A stretch of 64,000 bases of DNA from Typhlomys cinereus (taxonomy: Eukaryota > Chordata > Mammalia > Rodentia > Platacanthomyidae): the NCBI GenBank assembly GCA_023101885.1, contig JALPQD010000004.1, positions 14,963,688 to 15,027,687 on the forward strand. Reading direction: 5' to 3'. The notes beneath the pieces were generated by a model. It was not told the DNA's origin. It saw only the letters and a program-made list of their open reading frames with translations, and did no database searches. Within the stretch, counting starts at the first letter, position 1. Each line of letters begins with the position of its first letter. The position numbers were made by a program, and so were the translations under genes. Positions 49,255 through 62,500 of the stretch are shown here, piece by piece.

Positions 49255-49490
49255 CTGCTTACAAACAAAGCTAACTGATTTTGATCCCTACAGACTGAGT
49301 ATAGAGAGCAGAGACCAGACTTATCATAGTTGACCTCTGACCTCCATCATCTTGTCATGGCAACATACATCTCTCTCTCTCTCTCACTCTCTCTCTCTGT
49401 CCCTGTCTCTCTGTCTCTCTCTGTGTCTCTGTCTCTCTCTCTAAAACAATAAATAAATACATACATAAATAAATAGTTTAAGAGAAACTA
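49255..49490 (+). mobile_element. B3-like SINE with CT repeat
   Basis: 'ttgacctctgacctccatca' followed by a CT microsatellite (49370-49442) and 'aaaacaataaataaatac' is a B3-type SINE 3' end. Confidence 0.55.
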
Positions 49491-49936
49491 TAATCCCACA
49501 CAAGAATGTGTAAATGCTAAAAAGAAACTATAGTAACCAAAGGCTATAAATAAATCTCTGAGATTAAATAATTCCTCATAAGTGTTCCTTTGATATTTGT
49601 GTATATGGTGATTTCAGATTCTGTCAAGATTACAGTTATCACTAATAGTCGCAAGGGTATACATTCATTTTTTTCTGAGGGTCAGAAATACTGCTAATTA
49701 TGTTTATTATGTCTATATATTTACATATTATTGATTTTTCAGGATCTGACCAAATAACAGGATTTGTAACATAAACAAGTAATTCTGTTAATTCTTTATG
49801 TTTCTTTGCATTAGTGGTTTAGTTAAGTGTTATGCAAGTTGCTTCTGGAATCCATTGGTTTGTTGAGTATCTCTTCTCTTTCTTACTAGTGAAGTGTTTG
49901 AAACATAGGACAAGTATTTTTTTCTTTCATTGTCAT

Positions 49937-49980
<44 letters not shown>
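49937..49980. repeat. CA dinucleotide microsatellite
   Basis: About 20 uninterrupted CA units. The reverse-strand Cys-Val frame through it is an artefact. Confidence 0.95.
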
Positions 49981-49985
<5 letters not shown>

Positions 49986-50408
49986 GTATAACAGTATACA
50001 CATCCTGCAAACATGTAAGATGCTATTGCTCACTTTTTGAGTCCAGTACATATAACCAAGACTTGTTAATGTTTTATTTTCCTTATAATGAACCCCAATC
50101 ATACTAAAATCATCAATACAATGAATCACATTGAGCCTTGATTACTTGGCACATGATTAATGTCTCTATGTTATAGAATCAATTTTATTTTCTTTGGAAT
50201 CAATATTCGGTTCAAATTATATCAAAAGTTGAGTAAGAAAGTGAATGCAATCTTCACTAATATATGTTTTTGAACTTTTCACAGCAATATTGTCATTTCA
50301 GGTCTTCTAGAATGTGGTATTGCTTTTGGTTTACCCATTAAATACAAAAAGAAGGTTTCTAGGGCATACAGTTGATATTTTGCTTTGGATTCTTACAGCA
50401 ATTTACCT

Positions 50409-50442
50409 ATTTTTTAAAATATTTATTATTATTATTTATTCA

Positions 50443-50490
<48 letters not shown>

Positions 50491-50698
50491 ACCACGGGTG
50501 AATTTGGAAACCACCATGGACTGCCTCCACCTCCTCCTTCTTTACTCTGCCCCGGGATTCATAGGCTCCACCCTACCAGGACCAGAAACGCAAGCTGCCC
50601 CCGCTTCCACCCAACATCTATACGTGGGGTCTAGGATCCGAACTCAGGACTTTCCACCTGCAAGGCAGAGGCTTAACCCCTGAGCCACCTCTCCAGCC
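50409..50698 (-). mobile_element. young tRNA-derived SINE with CA repeat
   Basis: Same family as 2796-3088: tRNA-like head, 'ccaccatggactgcctcca' body, then on the sense strand a pure CA repeat (50446-50487 as TG) and a TTGAATAAATAATAATAATA tail. The exact 13-bp TSD cagcaatttacct lies at 50396-50408 and 50699-50711. The frames through the TG repeat are not genes. Confidence 0.93.
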
Positions 50699-50711
50699 CA
50701 GCAATTTACCT

Positions 50712-53636
50712 GTTCATATCATGAATCTAAGTAAATGGCACTAGATATGGGTGGGACCCTGTGAAAATTTCCATTTATTACCTCACTAATAATGGTCCTT
50801 TCTCTTAACTGGCAGATATCAGTGATTTGGTTTTGATAGATTAATTTCTGTTCATAGGATTGTGAAAGTATAACAGAAAATAGTTTTTGTTTATGTGTTT
50901 GTTTTCATATCCTCTATGAAAGTTTGTCAGAATCCAGGAAGGGAGAATGGAAAGATATTGTATGCTGTACATGGAACAAAAATCTTAAGGGAAATATTTA
51001 AGCAGTTCTTGATTCACATTTAAAGAGTTGAAATTTAGAATTACTTTTAATATGAACATTAAAAGGGGATTCCATATCTGTTTAAAACCAATATTAAAGT
51101 GGACAATACTGATTTCAAATGGATTCAGAATGGACAGTTAATACCATACTTTCATTTCTAAGGATCTTTTCCTAAAAAAATCTTTCTGGTAGCTAAAGAT
51201 ATATCAGCCAATATTCATTTACGAGTGTAAAAGTCTTTCTTTTAGCTTTTCATGTTAAATATTTGAATAGCGAAGAACAGACATTTATGCAATGGTTAAA
51301 AATGCTGGATGATTGATGGGATAATATTGACAAGATTCTCAGTGTCTTACTAAAAAAATCTCAACTTAGAGAAGTTTTAACAACAGTATTGTTGTAAGCA
51401 GCAAGTGGGTGGTTTTCAGAGATTAGCCAGAAAACATAAATGTTTTGAGATGTTCCTAATTGTTACTTCTTCCTTGAAAATTTTAACATAATAGAACAGA
51501 ATTAATTTAGAAGAATCACAACTCTCCACACCTCTGAAATTGGGAAGACATTGGAAGTTGAGAGTGATGTTACTGTGTTAATAATATTTATTCTGGATAA
51601 TATAAAATATTTTCTATGTCACTTTGTATTCTGCTTCAATATATGGAGACATTAATTTCTGTTTTCTGATATGTGTACTTATTTTTACAAGAGATAAAAT
51701 TGAACTACTACCACTAGATTCTTGAGAATGGGAAGAGGCATCTTTCATTTTTAACATCGAGAACATAGCATGTTATTTTCCATTTTATACATATCTGTAA
51801 TCTTTTATGTTGAGCTATACCTATGTAAAATGATGACATTAGGATAGGATATATTCCCTTCTTTGCTTCTGTGGCCTTAAAACTCTTCTGCTTTTTCATT
51901 TTCCAACTTTTATATTATATGGACAGTTATTTCATGACATAAGCATCCTTGAGAAAGTAACAGATAAATATCATTCCTCAATTTCTGTGGCATTGCATTT
52001 GACTAAGAGAGTAAGCCTTTGATAATTTATAATTTGAAAATTCATCACTATGAAAACATTCGTTGGGCACCTGTCGCTCATGGAACTCCACATCTGGAGT
52101 CTGTGAGTTCTGTTCTTTCTCTCTTCTAATAAACTGTAACCGAATCCTCAAAAAGAAAACATTCATGAAAGGAACAAGTATATCACATACACTTGTAAGA
52201 TTTCCATTACACTTGTAAGATTTCCAATTGGAAATCTTAATAATGAATTTCAACATTCACAAATTTAGGCACAAGAGGCTTTGTTAGAATTGAGAAATGA
52301 AAACTGTCAATATTCATAATAACAAATAAAAATTACTGACCATATCTATTATTGAAAATAATTTTTTCATGTAATTTTGATGCCAGAGAAGTACAGGGAC
52401 AATTGTATTTGACAATATGGAGCAATTGCTCATAGCAAAAAAATTAAATAGAAACAAAATAAACAACAATAATAACAACAACAAAACTAATTGGAACTCT
52501 AAAAGAAATAAGAGTTTTAGAAAATGTATTGAGGTGATTTAGAATTCCTCATTTTTTCACTAAAATAATAATATGAGACATGTGATGAAATATGTTGTTT
52601 CATAAGTTATAGTTAAATGAAAAGAAAGATTAAGAAAACTATATTATAATGTTTAAAAAATATTTAAGTGTCTTTAATCAATCATGGACAAAGTTCATTG
52701 TAGAACAAACATTAGTTTTCCATTTTTCATTTTAAAAATTGCACTTAAATGTTCATTTTGCAGTGCAAGTTTTATTTTCATAAAAGAGTCCAAACTGAAA
52801 TTTCCTTTGAGAATTTTGCAATTGATGTTGAAATATATGGTTTACACAGTCATCATGTGATAATACTCAGTAGATCTGTGTGTGGATCTTTGGTGTATCA
52901 TGAAGATAAATAGCAGAGAAAGTTATGAGATAGAAAATGGCTTGAATGTTGGATTGAGGGAAATGTTCAGACTATACGTTGGTGATTTATTGTTTTAATA
53001 ACATTTGATGATTTGTCAACTTTCTTATAGGTGATTTCTCTTCTTTTGTAGAACATGGGAGATGGTCGCCATGAAATTATATACTTTAGAATTTACAGAG
53101 CTCCCTGTGATGACAGTATTTCAGTGTAAAAGTTTTGTTTCTTGAATCTATAGCTTCACTCTAGGCTATTCCCTAAAATTTCTCTAACTTCACAGGAGAG
53201 ATGAGTTAAACAAAGACTTCCTAGAAGCAGTTAATATGTTCCAGAAATACTTGTCACCACAGAGAGAAAAATTACATTTTTCAGTGTCTTTATGTGTAGT
53301 CATCAATCTCATTAATTCTTTTTACATAATTAAAATAATATCTTATATTTTTTTCTTTGTAACAAGTTTTTAAAACAAAATTTTTCACATATTTAAGTCT
53401 TAGAGTCTCCACTAATAAACATCATGAAAATTATCAACAAATGCAATTGGACTTAATTATTCATTCCTTGATAATTTGAGAAATGTTTGAATGATGTCTG
53501 TGATGCAGTACATTCTTGGTTCTTGTAGTTGTCTCCTTTGCATGTACATAGACGTGAAAACATGAATTCAATGGAGATAAAATTAAGATTAACAACTTCC
53601 ATTCAAAGTTTAGCATCACATTAGTTTTAGATATCA
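50712..53636. other. unassigned AT-rich sequence
   Basis: No gene is recognised. It includes a tandem duplication with a 24-bp palindrome at 52190-52240. Bases 52060-52140 look like the end of an LTR (AATAAA-type 'tctaataaactgtaacc') but are too short to name. Confidence 0.4.
52216..52239. repeat. 24-bp perfect palindrome next to a 20-bp tandem repeat
   Basis: 'taagatttccaattggaaat' and its completion are self-complementary. The unit 'attacacttgtaagatttcc' occurs as a near-perfect tandem pair immediately to the left. Confidence 0.85.
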
Positions 53637-53650
53637 TTTTTTTAGATTTT

Positions 53651-53959
53651 TAAAAAATTTTTTATTATTATTTATTCAATTGTGCGTGTATGCGTGTGTG
53701 TGCGCGTGTATGTATGTGTGTGTGTGTATGTGTATGTATGTGTGTGTGTAGAACCACGGACGAATTCGGGAACCACCATGGAAGCCTCCATCTCCTCCTT
53801 GTTTATTCTGCCCCGGGATTCACAGGCTCCGCCCTACCAGGACCAGAAGCTCAGGCCGCCTCTCCTTCTGCCTGGCGTCTATATGTGGGCCTAGGATCAG
53901 AACTCGGGACCTTCCACCTGCAAGGCAGAGGCTTAACCCCTGAGCCACCTCTCCAGCCC
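53651..53959 (-). mobile_element. young tRNA-derived SINE with interrupted CA repeat
   Basis: Third copy of the same SINE, with tRNA-like head 'ggctggagaggtggctcagg' on the minus strand, the conserved body, a CA repeat broken by TACA and CGCA steps, and the AATAATAATAA tail. Flanks 53637-53650 and 53967-53981 (T7-A-GATTTT type) match with one indel and are the probable TSD. Confidence 0.9.
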
Positions 53960-53981
53960 TTTTTTTTTTTTTTAAGATTTT

Positions 53982-54435
53982 GTAATGTTTATATATATAC
54001 ATAATAAGTATATATTATGGGAAGGGGTCATGGAGACAAACACAAAGCCATTTGTGTTTGAACATATGCCTCTTACAAGTATGTGTAAGCTTAGTGTCTA
54101 GAACATGTCTGATTTCAGAATTTCAGGTAAAGAAGGTCAACTTAATTGGTGGCAACTTTATTCAATAATTATATAAGAAGTAAAAATTATACATACACAG
54201 GTCAGTTTGAAAGGTGTACTTAAAATTTTTAAATGTAATAGTTCCTATTTTACAAAATAGAATTTTAGTAAGAAATGGATAGTTTTAACAATGCAGTTTG
54301 CTTTTGAATGAAATCTGGCCTCAATTATAATTTTTTAAAAAGTTATACTTATATACTAAGATATCCAAGAAATAATGATCAAACCATCACTCTAAGCTAC
54401 TAGATGTTTATGATTATTGTTATTAATTTTGCCTT
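53982..54435. other. unassigned AT-rich sequence
   Basis: No recognisable feature. Confidence 0.4.
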
Positions 54436-54439
54436 AAAT

Positions 54440-54738
54440 ATTTTTAATATTTTACTCTATGTGTGTATGTGCATGCGTGTGTGAGCATGTGTGTGCGCAA
54501 GCATGTGTGTGTATGTGTGTGTGTGTGTTTGAGTAAGAGGGCACAGTGTGTCCTTGTAGAGACAAAGGGTGACTTCAGAAATCATCTTGGATTGCTTCTA
54601 CCTCCCTCTTGCTTTGCTGTGGGATTATTCAAACTCCACACACCAGAGCTGGAAGTGCAGGCCACTGGGATCCAAACTCAGAACCTACTGGCTTGCAAAG
54701 CAGAGTCTTAATCCCTCAGCCATCTTTCCAGCCTTTAT
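54440..54738 (-). mobile_element. older copy of the CA-repeat tRNA-SINE
   Basis: An antisense TG-rich stretch (54463-54530), the body 'gggtgacttcagaaatcatc', and a tRNA head equivalent 'aatccctcagccatctttcc' are all present but more diverged than in the three young copies. It also matches the forward copy at 10880-11122. Confidence 0.75.
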
Positions 54739-54744
54739 CTTATA

Positions 54745-55680
54745 TTTTTATTTGAATATTATAGTTTTACTTTTTCTAGTTTTACAAGCCTATCAAGTAC
54801 TTATACTTGCCTCACTACTTCCCTTTTCCCCTTCCCTTCTTTCCTCCCCTGCCTTCCAACAATCCCTTCCATTCTTCTGCCTATTTGTTTTTATGGGCCC
54901 TAGGGTTCTCTCTGTATGTCTACTCTTGTGGGGTTCTGGCCTCTGTTGCCTTATATTTTTAGCTTCCTCATTTTCACTGTAGCAATCAAGTGATTCTTCA
55001 ATTTATTTTTCTCAAAGTTATACTTAAATAACTTTGAATTTCAGGATGAGTTCCTCATATATTACAGGGTTGCCCCAATATCATCCTTTAAGTTACTATT
55101 TCCTGCCAGTAGGCCACATATCAAGAGGATGAAATTGATAGATATTGGTATAACACTATAAGTTATACTATACATGTCCCTATTTATTTTTTCTGTACCA
55201 CAAATTCCAATTTGTTTATCTCATTTATTTCTGCTTCTTTTTGGTGTTCCTACTGTCAACACAACTGTCAGTATTCATGGTTTCCTATTGTATGGTAGCT
55301 TTTGCTTCTCACTACTTCTGCAACACTCAGTTGTGAAAGCTTGTTTTTATTCTAATAAAAATGTATATTTGTCCTTTCATACTACACATAATTACTTACC
55401 CATTTACATATTCTACTCGATTTTGCCTGAACATTAACTAAAATATGCCAGAAATCCATTATTATGACATTCATTTCATTTGTTCATCTTTTATCTGTCA
55501 CTTGTATCCTCAAGTTTCTCATCACTATATTTAATGGCACTGTACTAATGAAGGTTGTAAACTTCATATTTATATTAAATTAATATTTTGATTTCCAGAT
55601 GGGATTAAATCAGATGGGTATTCCTCAAGGTAAAGTAACACCAGACACCTTAGAAGCACAGATGGAAGGAGAGTAATTGT
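54745..55680 (-). mobile_element. probable older LINE-1, 3' UTR and ORF2 end
   Basis: A pyrimidine tract (54815-54880) and 'gggccctagggttctctctg' resemble the older L1 3' UTR at 36.6 kb. Bases 55500-55640 resemble the antisense ORF2 C-terminal region ('aatggcactgtactaatgaa', then 'agatgggtattcc'). It is diverged, and the limits are approximate. Confidence 0.5.
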
Positions 55681-56395
55681 ATATGGCTCCTAGCATTCTG
55701 TGAAGAGGTGAAGGCATTCCATCCCTTGAGTATGGTGACAGCCAAGGTTAAAGGAAGTGTTATCTAGTGGACAAGGTACAATTGTTTCTAAAGAGGATGG
55801 GTAGCTGATTAGTAAATACATCTTGATAATTTATTAGTTATTGAATTAGTCATTTTATTCAATGTTTTTATTATGAGACATTAGTAACTACAAAATGGAA
55901 TTTACATTTTTATTATCATCTTTTCATATTTCTACCCATACAAAATTTAAAGAACTTTGATATATATCTTGCCATGTGTCAGTAAAGAGAAAAATGCACT
56001 AACGCAGCATAACATGTATTCTAATCAGAGAAATGCACAGTGCATATTGTAAAATTTCAAAATTTACCAATAAATATAGTTGATTATAAAAACAATAAAC
56101 TGCACATGTCTATATAGCTACATGTAGATATTTCTTCAACATAAGCTTTTAAATTCTTAATTCCTATGATTAAAATATTAACTTTTCACATTTTGATGAC
56201 ATTACTAATTCACTTAAGTAAACATGTAATTCACTAATTAATCAACAATTAGCCAACTCAGACTGTTTACCTCTGAAAGGAATTTAAATTCAGGTATATA
56301 TTATCCTATTTCACATATTACATTTTAACACATCTCTTGATGTTTAGCTGTTCTCCTCCTCCTCCTTCTCTTTCTTTTCTTATTGATTCTTCTTT
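55681..56395. other. unassigned AT-rich sequence
   Basis: No recognisable feature. A pyrimidine-rich stretch begins at about 56350. Confidence 0.4.
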
Positions 56396-56495
56396 TCTTT
56401 TTACTCCTTTTTTCAATATTGAAGACTGAACTTAAGTTTCATGCATGGGAGTCAAGTGCTCTATCCATGAACCCTAACGTCTATATTCCTCCTAA
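56396..56495 (-). mobile_element. tRNA-type SINE fragment
   Basis: 'gactgaacttaagtttcatg' followed by 'gtcaagtgctctatccatga' is the antisense of a decayed ID/B2-type SINE head. Confidence 0.5.
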
Positions 56496-58047
56496 TTTTT
56501 TGTAATACATCCTAAACTCTATGTAAAATATTATAAAATTTTAAAATTTTATGTAAATTTAAAATGTAATATGTAAATAATTTGCAAAAATATACACAAT
56601 TATTTAATACTCATCACATAAGTACTTTGTGTTTTCTTTAGGATCAAACAAACTCAGAACTCTAAAATTAGAGCAGCTCCATAACTAACTTGCTTATGGT
56701 GATCTGGTAGCTATTTTTCTAATAGAATATTTGTGTATACTTCGACTTCCAATTCACATGATCTCCTAAAAGTAAATTATCTGCATCCTGTTTGTTAGTG
56801 CTTTCCATTGTGTTAAGAAATACAAAAAGATAAGAATAGAAGTAAATGTCCTTGATTTATTTCTTAATGTATATTTAGATTTATTTTAGATTACATATGC
56901 ACATGTGCTAAGGTTCAACTGTGAGATAGTTAATGAATTAGAAGCTGAGCAGTGGAGTTTCTAAATGATTGTAAGTACCTTTGTAAAATATTTACTTGAA
57001 ATTTCTTTCCTTGTAATTGTAGGTATTGGTGTTCCTCTTCAATTGTTTTTTTTTTAATCTGTTTTGTTTTTAATGCCTTAAAATGATATTAAATTTATCC
57101 TTTTAATGTAACAATGTTTTCAATCATCCACGTAAAGAATGATAAACATGGAGTTTTGAAGGAATTTCTGCTCCAATGAGAACCGTTGTGTAAATGTCAG
57201 AACAGCGCACCTGAATTTTCCTTTTTCTGATTGGGAGTGTAACTTACTAGTAATATATTTTCCTTACATATATGAGAACCTCGTTACAGCATCACTTGTT
57301 GGAGGAAAAACAAAAAGAGATTTAACAATTTAATGGTTTTTCAATTTATTATAGTTAGAAATCAGAAGAATTAGGAAATTATTAGAAAAACTTTGTGAAG
57401 TAGGTATCAGAAAGCTACCCAGAGAACTTTTGTGTCTATTTGGGGCTCTGTTTTACTTTCATATCCTGCTTAAAGATATGCTTTCATTTTTAATTTTGAA
57501 AAAAATGAATTCTTATTCCAGAAATCAAAAATAAACCCCCACAATGATAATAATTGTATGTTACAATTATTCACAGTCTTCACTGGTATAATAAACTGCA
57601 CATGCAATTATAAAGCTTGCTAGTTGAAGAATCACTTGAAGATTAGGCACACCCTCTCCTTCATTTTGTTCTTTCCATAAATATCTCCATATCAACCAGT
57701 GTGTGCTTCCCTAATGAGAACAGAGTCAAAAGTCAATTGCAAACAGACAAAAACCTTGGGTAACAGATTCATTAGATTTCAGTCCTGTGAATTGTCTCCT
57801 GATAATCAAGTGCATTGAGTTAGAAGAATATCTTATATATAAACTTACAGAAAGGTGAAGAGTACCTGAATAATTAAGAAAACAATATCTACCATGCAGT
57901 CTGTACCTCTGTGAAAGACATGTATAAAAGAGTCAAATTTATTAATTCACAAATGAAGATTATTTAAAATGAATATTCTTTTATCTTGTTAATTATCAGT
58001 ATAATTTTGTACTCAGTATAAATTTGTAGAAACTCAATATAAGATGT
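56496..58047. other. unassigned AT-rich sequence
   Basis: No recognisable feature up to the L1 at 58.05 kb. Confidence 0.4.
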
Positions 58048-58058
58048 GTGTATCTCTT

Positions 58059-58390
58059 CCCCTCCACTCACGCCGCCCAGGATGCGCGCGTGGTCCAGCT
58101 GGGCCTCACTGCGCCGCGACCCAGGTAAGCTTGGTCCCCGTCCACCCCCAGAACCCCAGGCCGCCTGAGTGGACCCAGCTCCTCCCACCATCCAGTTGGA
58201 GCCACGCAGGGCCTGGGAAGAGGAGAGGGCACCCCCTCTGTGCCCGCCCCGCCCTCAGATGCCCCGGGTTTAATAGCGCCCCGCCGACGCCTCATCCCCC
58301 TTTCCCCTCCACTCCGCCCCCGGGACGCGCGTGCGAGGTTAAGCCTGGCTTCACCACTCTGCGACCCAGCCACCCCCAGAGCCCCAGGCC
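58059..58390 (+). promoter_or_regulatory. L1 5' UTR with about 245-bp repeated units
   Basis: 'cccctccactc' begins a unit at 58059 and recurs at 58304. Both units end in 'acccccagaaccccagg' or 'acccccagagccccaggcc'. The second unit is shorter and lacks the middle part. The region is rich in CpG, unlike all host DNA around it. In L1s with monomer 5' UTRs this is the internal pol II promoter; promoter function here is inferred. The homologous region on the minus strand is at 89-470. Confidence 0.8.
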
Positions 58391-58454
58391 AAATAATACA
58401 GTTTAGTGAAAAACGCACAGAAATTAAAAGAAGATCTTAAGAGTTAAAACTACA

Positions 58455-59517
58455 ATGCCAAAGTCTAAGTGCAAATCCATGAGAAACAACACTCAAGTAA
58501 ACAAATCTCCCACTGAAGGAATTAATCCCATAATGTTAGACTCCAACCAGAACAAACCCATGGAAAATGGCCAAGAAAGCCTGACCCAGGATAACGACCT
58601 TCAAAATATGATCATTACCATGTTCAATACTATGAAAGAGAAACTCAGGGAGGAATTAAATAATCGAATCAATCGCTTTGAGGAGGAACATAACAGACAC
58701 ATGGAGGAGTTGAGAAAAAGAGTGCAAGAATCAAAAACTGGCATAGAGCAGTTAAAGCAGACTCAAGCAGAGTTTAAAACTGAGCTAAAAGACAAGTTAT
58801 CTTCAACCCAAAACTCCACGGAGAGTCTTATCAGCAGAACTAAGGAAGCAGAAAACAGAATTTCAGATCTTGAAGATTAAGTGGGAGTATTAACCAGTTC
58901 AATGGAAAAGGTTGTTAAAGCCAAAAAGATGCTTGAGAGAAATATCCAGGAGATATGGGACACCCTGAAGAAGCCCAACATGCGTATTCATGGAATACCA
59001 GAGCAAGAATCTCAAAATACCACCCCTGAGGAAATTTTTCAAACGATCATCAAGGAAAACTTTCCTCATCTAAAAAAAGAGAGGCCCATCCATATACAAG
59101 AGGCATTCTGCACCCCAAACAGATACGACCAAAATAGAAGCACGCCCCGGCAAATAATAGTTAAAACACTCCACATTCCAGATAAAGAACTGGTGCTGAG
59201 AGCTTCAAGGGAAAAAAAAAGTCACTTTTAAAGGTAAACCTATTAAAATAACAAATGACTTCTCAATGGAAACACTAAAAGCAAGAAGAGCTTGGAGAGA
59301 CATACTTCAAGTATTGAATGAGCAAAAATGTCAACCTAGGCTTATTTACCCTGCAAAACTATCAGTCATGATCGAGGAAGAAAGAAAAATCTTCCAGCAC
59401 AAAGACAGCTTGAAGGGATACATGTCCACCAAACCAGGCCTTCAAAAAATGCTAGAAATGATACTCAAGTGTGAAGATAAAAACAGGCATATCCAGGAGA
59501 GGAGAAGGCAAGTATAA
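58455..59517 (+). pseudogene. L1 ORF1 (copy B), disabled
   Basis: About 354 codons from ATG 58455 to TAA 59515-59517, the normal ORF1 size. It has an N-terminal basic segment, a coiled coil rich in Glu, Lys and Leu (roughly residues 50-140), an RRM-like domain (with 'IHGIPEQESQNTTPEE') and a C-terminal domain (with 'YPAKLSVM'). Two lesions are seen: TAA at 58878-58880 where copy A has Lys, and a frameshift in an A-run at about 59213-59220. ORF1 protein normally trimerises on L1 RNA as a chaperone. Only a 141-residue N-terminal product could be made. Confidence 0.93.
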
Positions 59518-59564
59518 CACCATTAAAAGCGAAGCAATATACTTATAAAAACTACCAAACATAA

Positions 59565-62500
59565 ATGTCTGGAATCAAAAATAGTTTCACCATTATAACA
59601 CTAAATGTTAATGGAATTAACTCACTGATCAAGAGACACAGATTACAAACTGGATTAAAAATCACAATCCATCAATCTGCTGCCTGCAGGAAACCCATCT
59701 CACCACAAAAGATAGGCACGCTCTAAAAATAAAAGGCTGGTCAACAATTCTACAAGCAAATGGAAGCAGAAAACAGGCAGGGGTAGCCATTATGATATCA
59801 GACAAAGTGGACTTCAAATTATAAGAGACACGGATGGATACTACATTTTAGTCACAGGTACAATTCACCAGGAAGACTTCACAATACTGAACATATATGC
59901 ACCCAATACGGGCCCCTCCACATTCATTAAGAAAACCCTACAGCGTCTAAAGCAAGAAATCAACCCCCAAACGATAATTCTTGGGGACTTCAACACCGCC
60001 CTCTCAACATGGGATAGATCAACAGGTCAAAAGCTTAATAGAGACATTTTGGACCTTAGTCAAACCCTTAAAGAAATTGACCTTACAGACCTCTATCGAA
60101 CTTTTCACCCACGCACCAAAGAATACACATTTTTCTCAGCAGCACACGGAACTTTCTCCAAAATAGATCACATACTGGGCCACAAAATTAATCTACACAT
60201 GTACAAAAAAGGTGAAATTCTAACCTGTGCCCTGTCAGAACACCATGGCCTAAAGCTGGACATCCACAACACATCAAACAAGAGAAAATACACTAACTCC
60301 TGGAAACTTAACACTATGATGCTGAATGAGAATTGGATTCAGGAATAAATTAAAAAGGAAATTCAAGATTTCCTGAAAGTGAACGAAAATGAAAATACAA
60401 CTTACCAAAATCTCTGGGACACAATGAAAGCTGTTCTAAGAGGTAAGTTCATAGCTCTTAATGCCTACATCAAAAAAATGGAAACATCAGAAATAAACAA
60501 CTTACCAATGCAGCTTAAAGCTTTATAGAAACTAGAGCAATCTGATCCCAAAAGTAGTAGAAGAGAGGAGATTAGCAAAATAAGGGGAGAAATATCTGAA
60601 ATCGAGATTAAGGAAATGATAGAAAAAATCAACCAGTCAAAAAGCTGGTTCTTTGAAAAAATCAATAAGATTGATACACCCCTAGCTAAATTAAGCAAAA
60701 GCAGGAGAGAGAAAACCCAAATTAACAAAATCAGAAATGAACATGTAGTTATCACTACTGATACCCAAGAAATCCAGAGAATTATAACATCATATTTCAA
60801 AAACTTATACTTTGTGAAGTTTGACAACACAAAAGAGATGGATGAATTTCTAAGTAAACACAACTTACCTAAATTGAATCAGGAAGTTGTGAATTATTTA
60901 AATAGTCCTATAACATATAAGGAAATTGAAGAAGTAATCTCAAATCTTCCCACCAAAAAATGTCCTGGACCAGATGGATTCAGCACAGAGTTCTATCAGA
61001 CATTTAAGTAGTTAATAACACCAATACTCCTTAAACTGTTCCATCAAATAGCAAAGGAAGGAACACTACCAAATTCCTTCTATGAAGCTAATATTGTTTT
61101 AATCCCAAAACCTAACAAAGATTCACTTAAAAAAAAAAACTTTAGACCGATCTCTCTGATGAACACAGATGCAAAGATTCTCAACAAAGTCTTAGCAAAT
61201 CGGATTCAAAAACATATAAAAAAGATCATTCACGGGGACCAAGTAGGCTTCATCCCTGGCACACAAGGTTGGTTCAACATACGCAAAACAATAAATTTAA
61301 TTCATCATGTAAACCAGTCCAAAGTCCAAGACCACATGATACTCTCGATAGATGCAGAAAAAGCTTTTGACAAGATCCAACAGCCTTTTATGATCAAAGC
61401 ACTAGAGACAGTAGGGATGGAAGGAACGTTTATCAATATAATAAAAGCTGTATACAACAAGCCCACAGCAAGGATTATGCTCAATGGGGAACAATTGGAA
61501 GCATTCCCACTTTGATCAGGAGCTAGACAAGGCTGTCCACTCTCACCACTTCTATTCAATATTGTACTTGAAGTCTTAGCTGAATCCATAAGACAAGAAA
61601 GGGACATAAGAAGGATTCAAATCAGCAAGGAAGAAGTCAAGCTATCCCTATTTGCAGATGACATGATCTTATACCTGAGTAATCCCAAACACTTCACCAG
61701 GAAGCTTCTGGAACTAATTGAGAAGTTCAGCAGGGTGGCAGGATACAAAATAAATGTGCAAAAATCAGAGGCCTTCCTATATGCCCAAAATGAAAGAAGT
61801 GAAAAAGCCTTGAGAGAAACAATCCCATTTACTATAGCCCCTAAAAAAATGAAATACCTTGGTATAAACCTAACTAAGGAGGTAAAAAACCTTTACAATG
61901 AAAACTTTAAAACCCTAAAGAAAGAAATAGCAGAAGACACGAGAAGGTGGAAAGACCTCCCTTGTTCCTGGATTGGCAGAATCAACATCGTAAAAATGAC
62001 CACCCTACCAAAGGCAATATACAGATTCAATGCTATACCAATCAAAATCCCAAAGCAATTCTTCACAGAAGTTGACCAAACAATCTCAAAGTTCATATGG
62101 AGGCACAAAAGACCCAGGATAGTAAAAACAATCCTGAGTAACAAAAACACAGCTGGAGGTATTATCATACCAAAACTAAGTCTATACTAAAAATCCATAG
62201 TTATAAAGACAGCCTGGTACTGGCTCCAAAATAGACACACAGATCAATGGATAAGGATTGAAGACCCAGATATAAGCCCACAAAATTACAGCCATTTGGT
62301 GTTTGACAAAGGGCCCCAAAGCATCCAATGGAAAAAGAACAGCATCTTCAACAAATGGTGCTGGCAAAACTGGATCTCCACATGCAGAAGATTAAAGCTG
62401 GACGCATACTTGTAACCACGTACAAGACTTAATTCCAAATGGATCAAGGACCTTGATAGCAGGCCAGAGACTATAAAAACCATAGTTGAAAGGATAGGGA

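Noticed and set aside
49830..50129. Cys-Val-rich reverse-strand ORF
   Set aside because: It is the translation of a CA microsatellite and flanks.
58044..58418. Overlapping GC-rich ORFs on both strands
   Set aside because: They lie in the L1 5' UTR; open frames follow from high GC and few stops.
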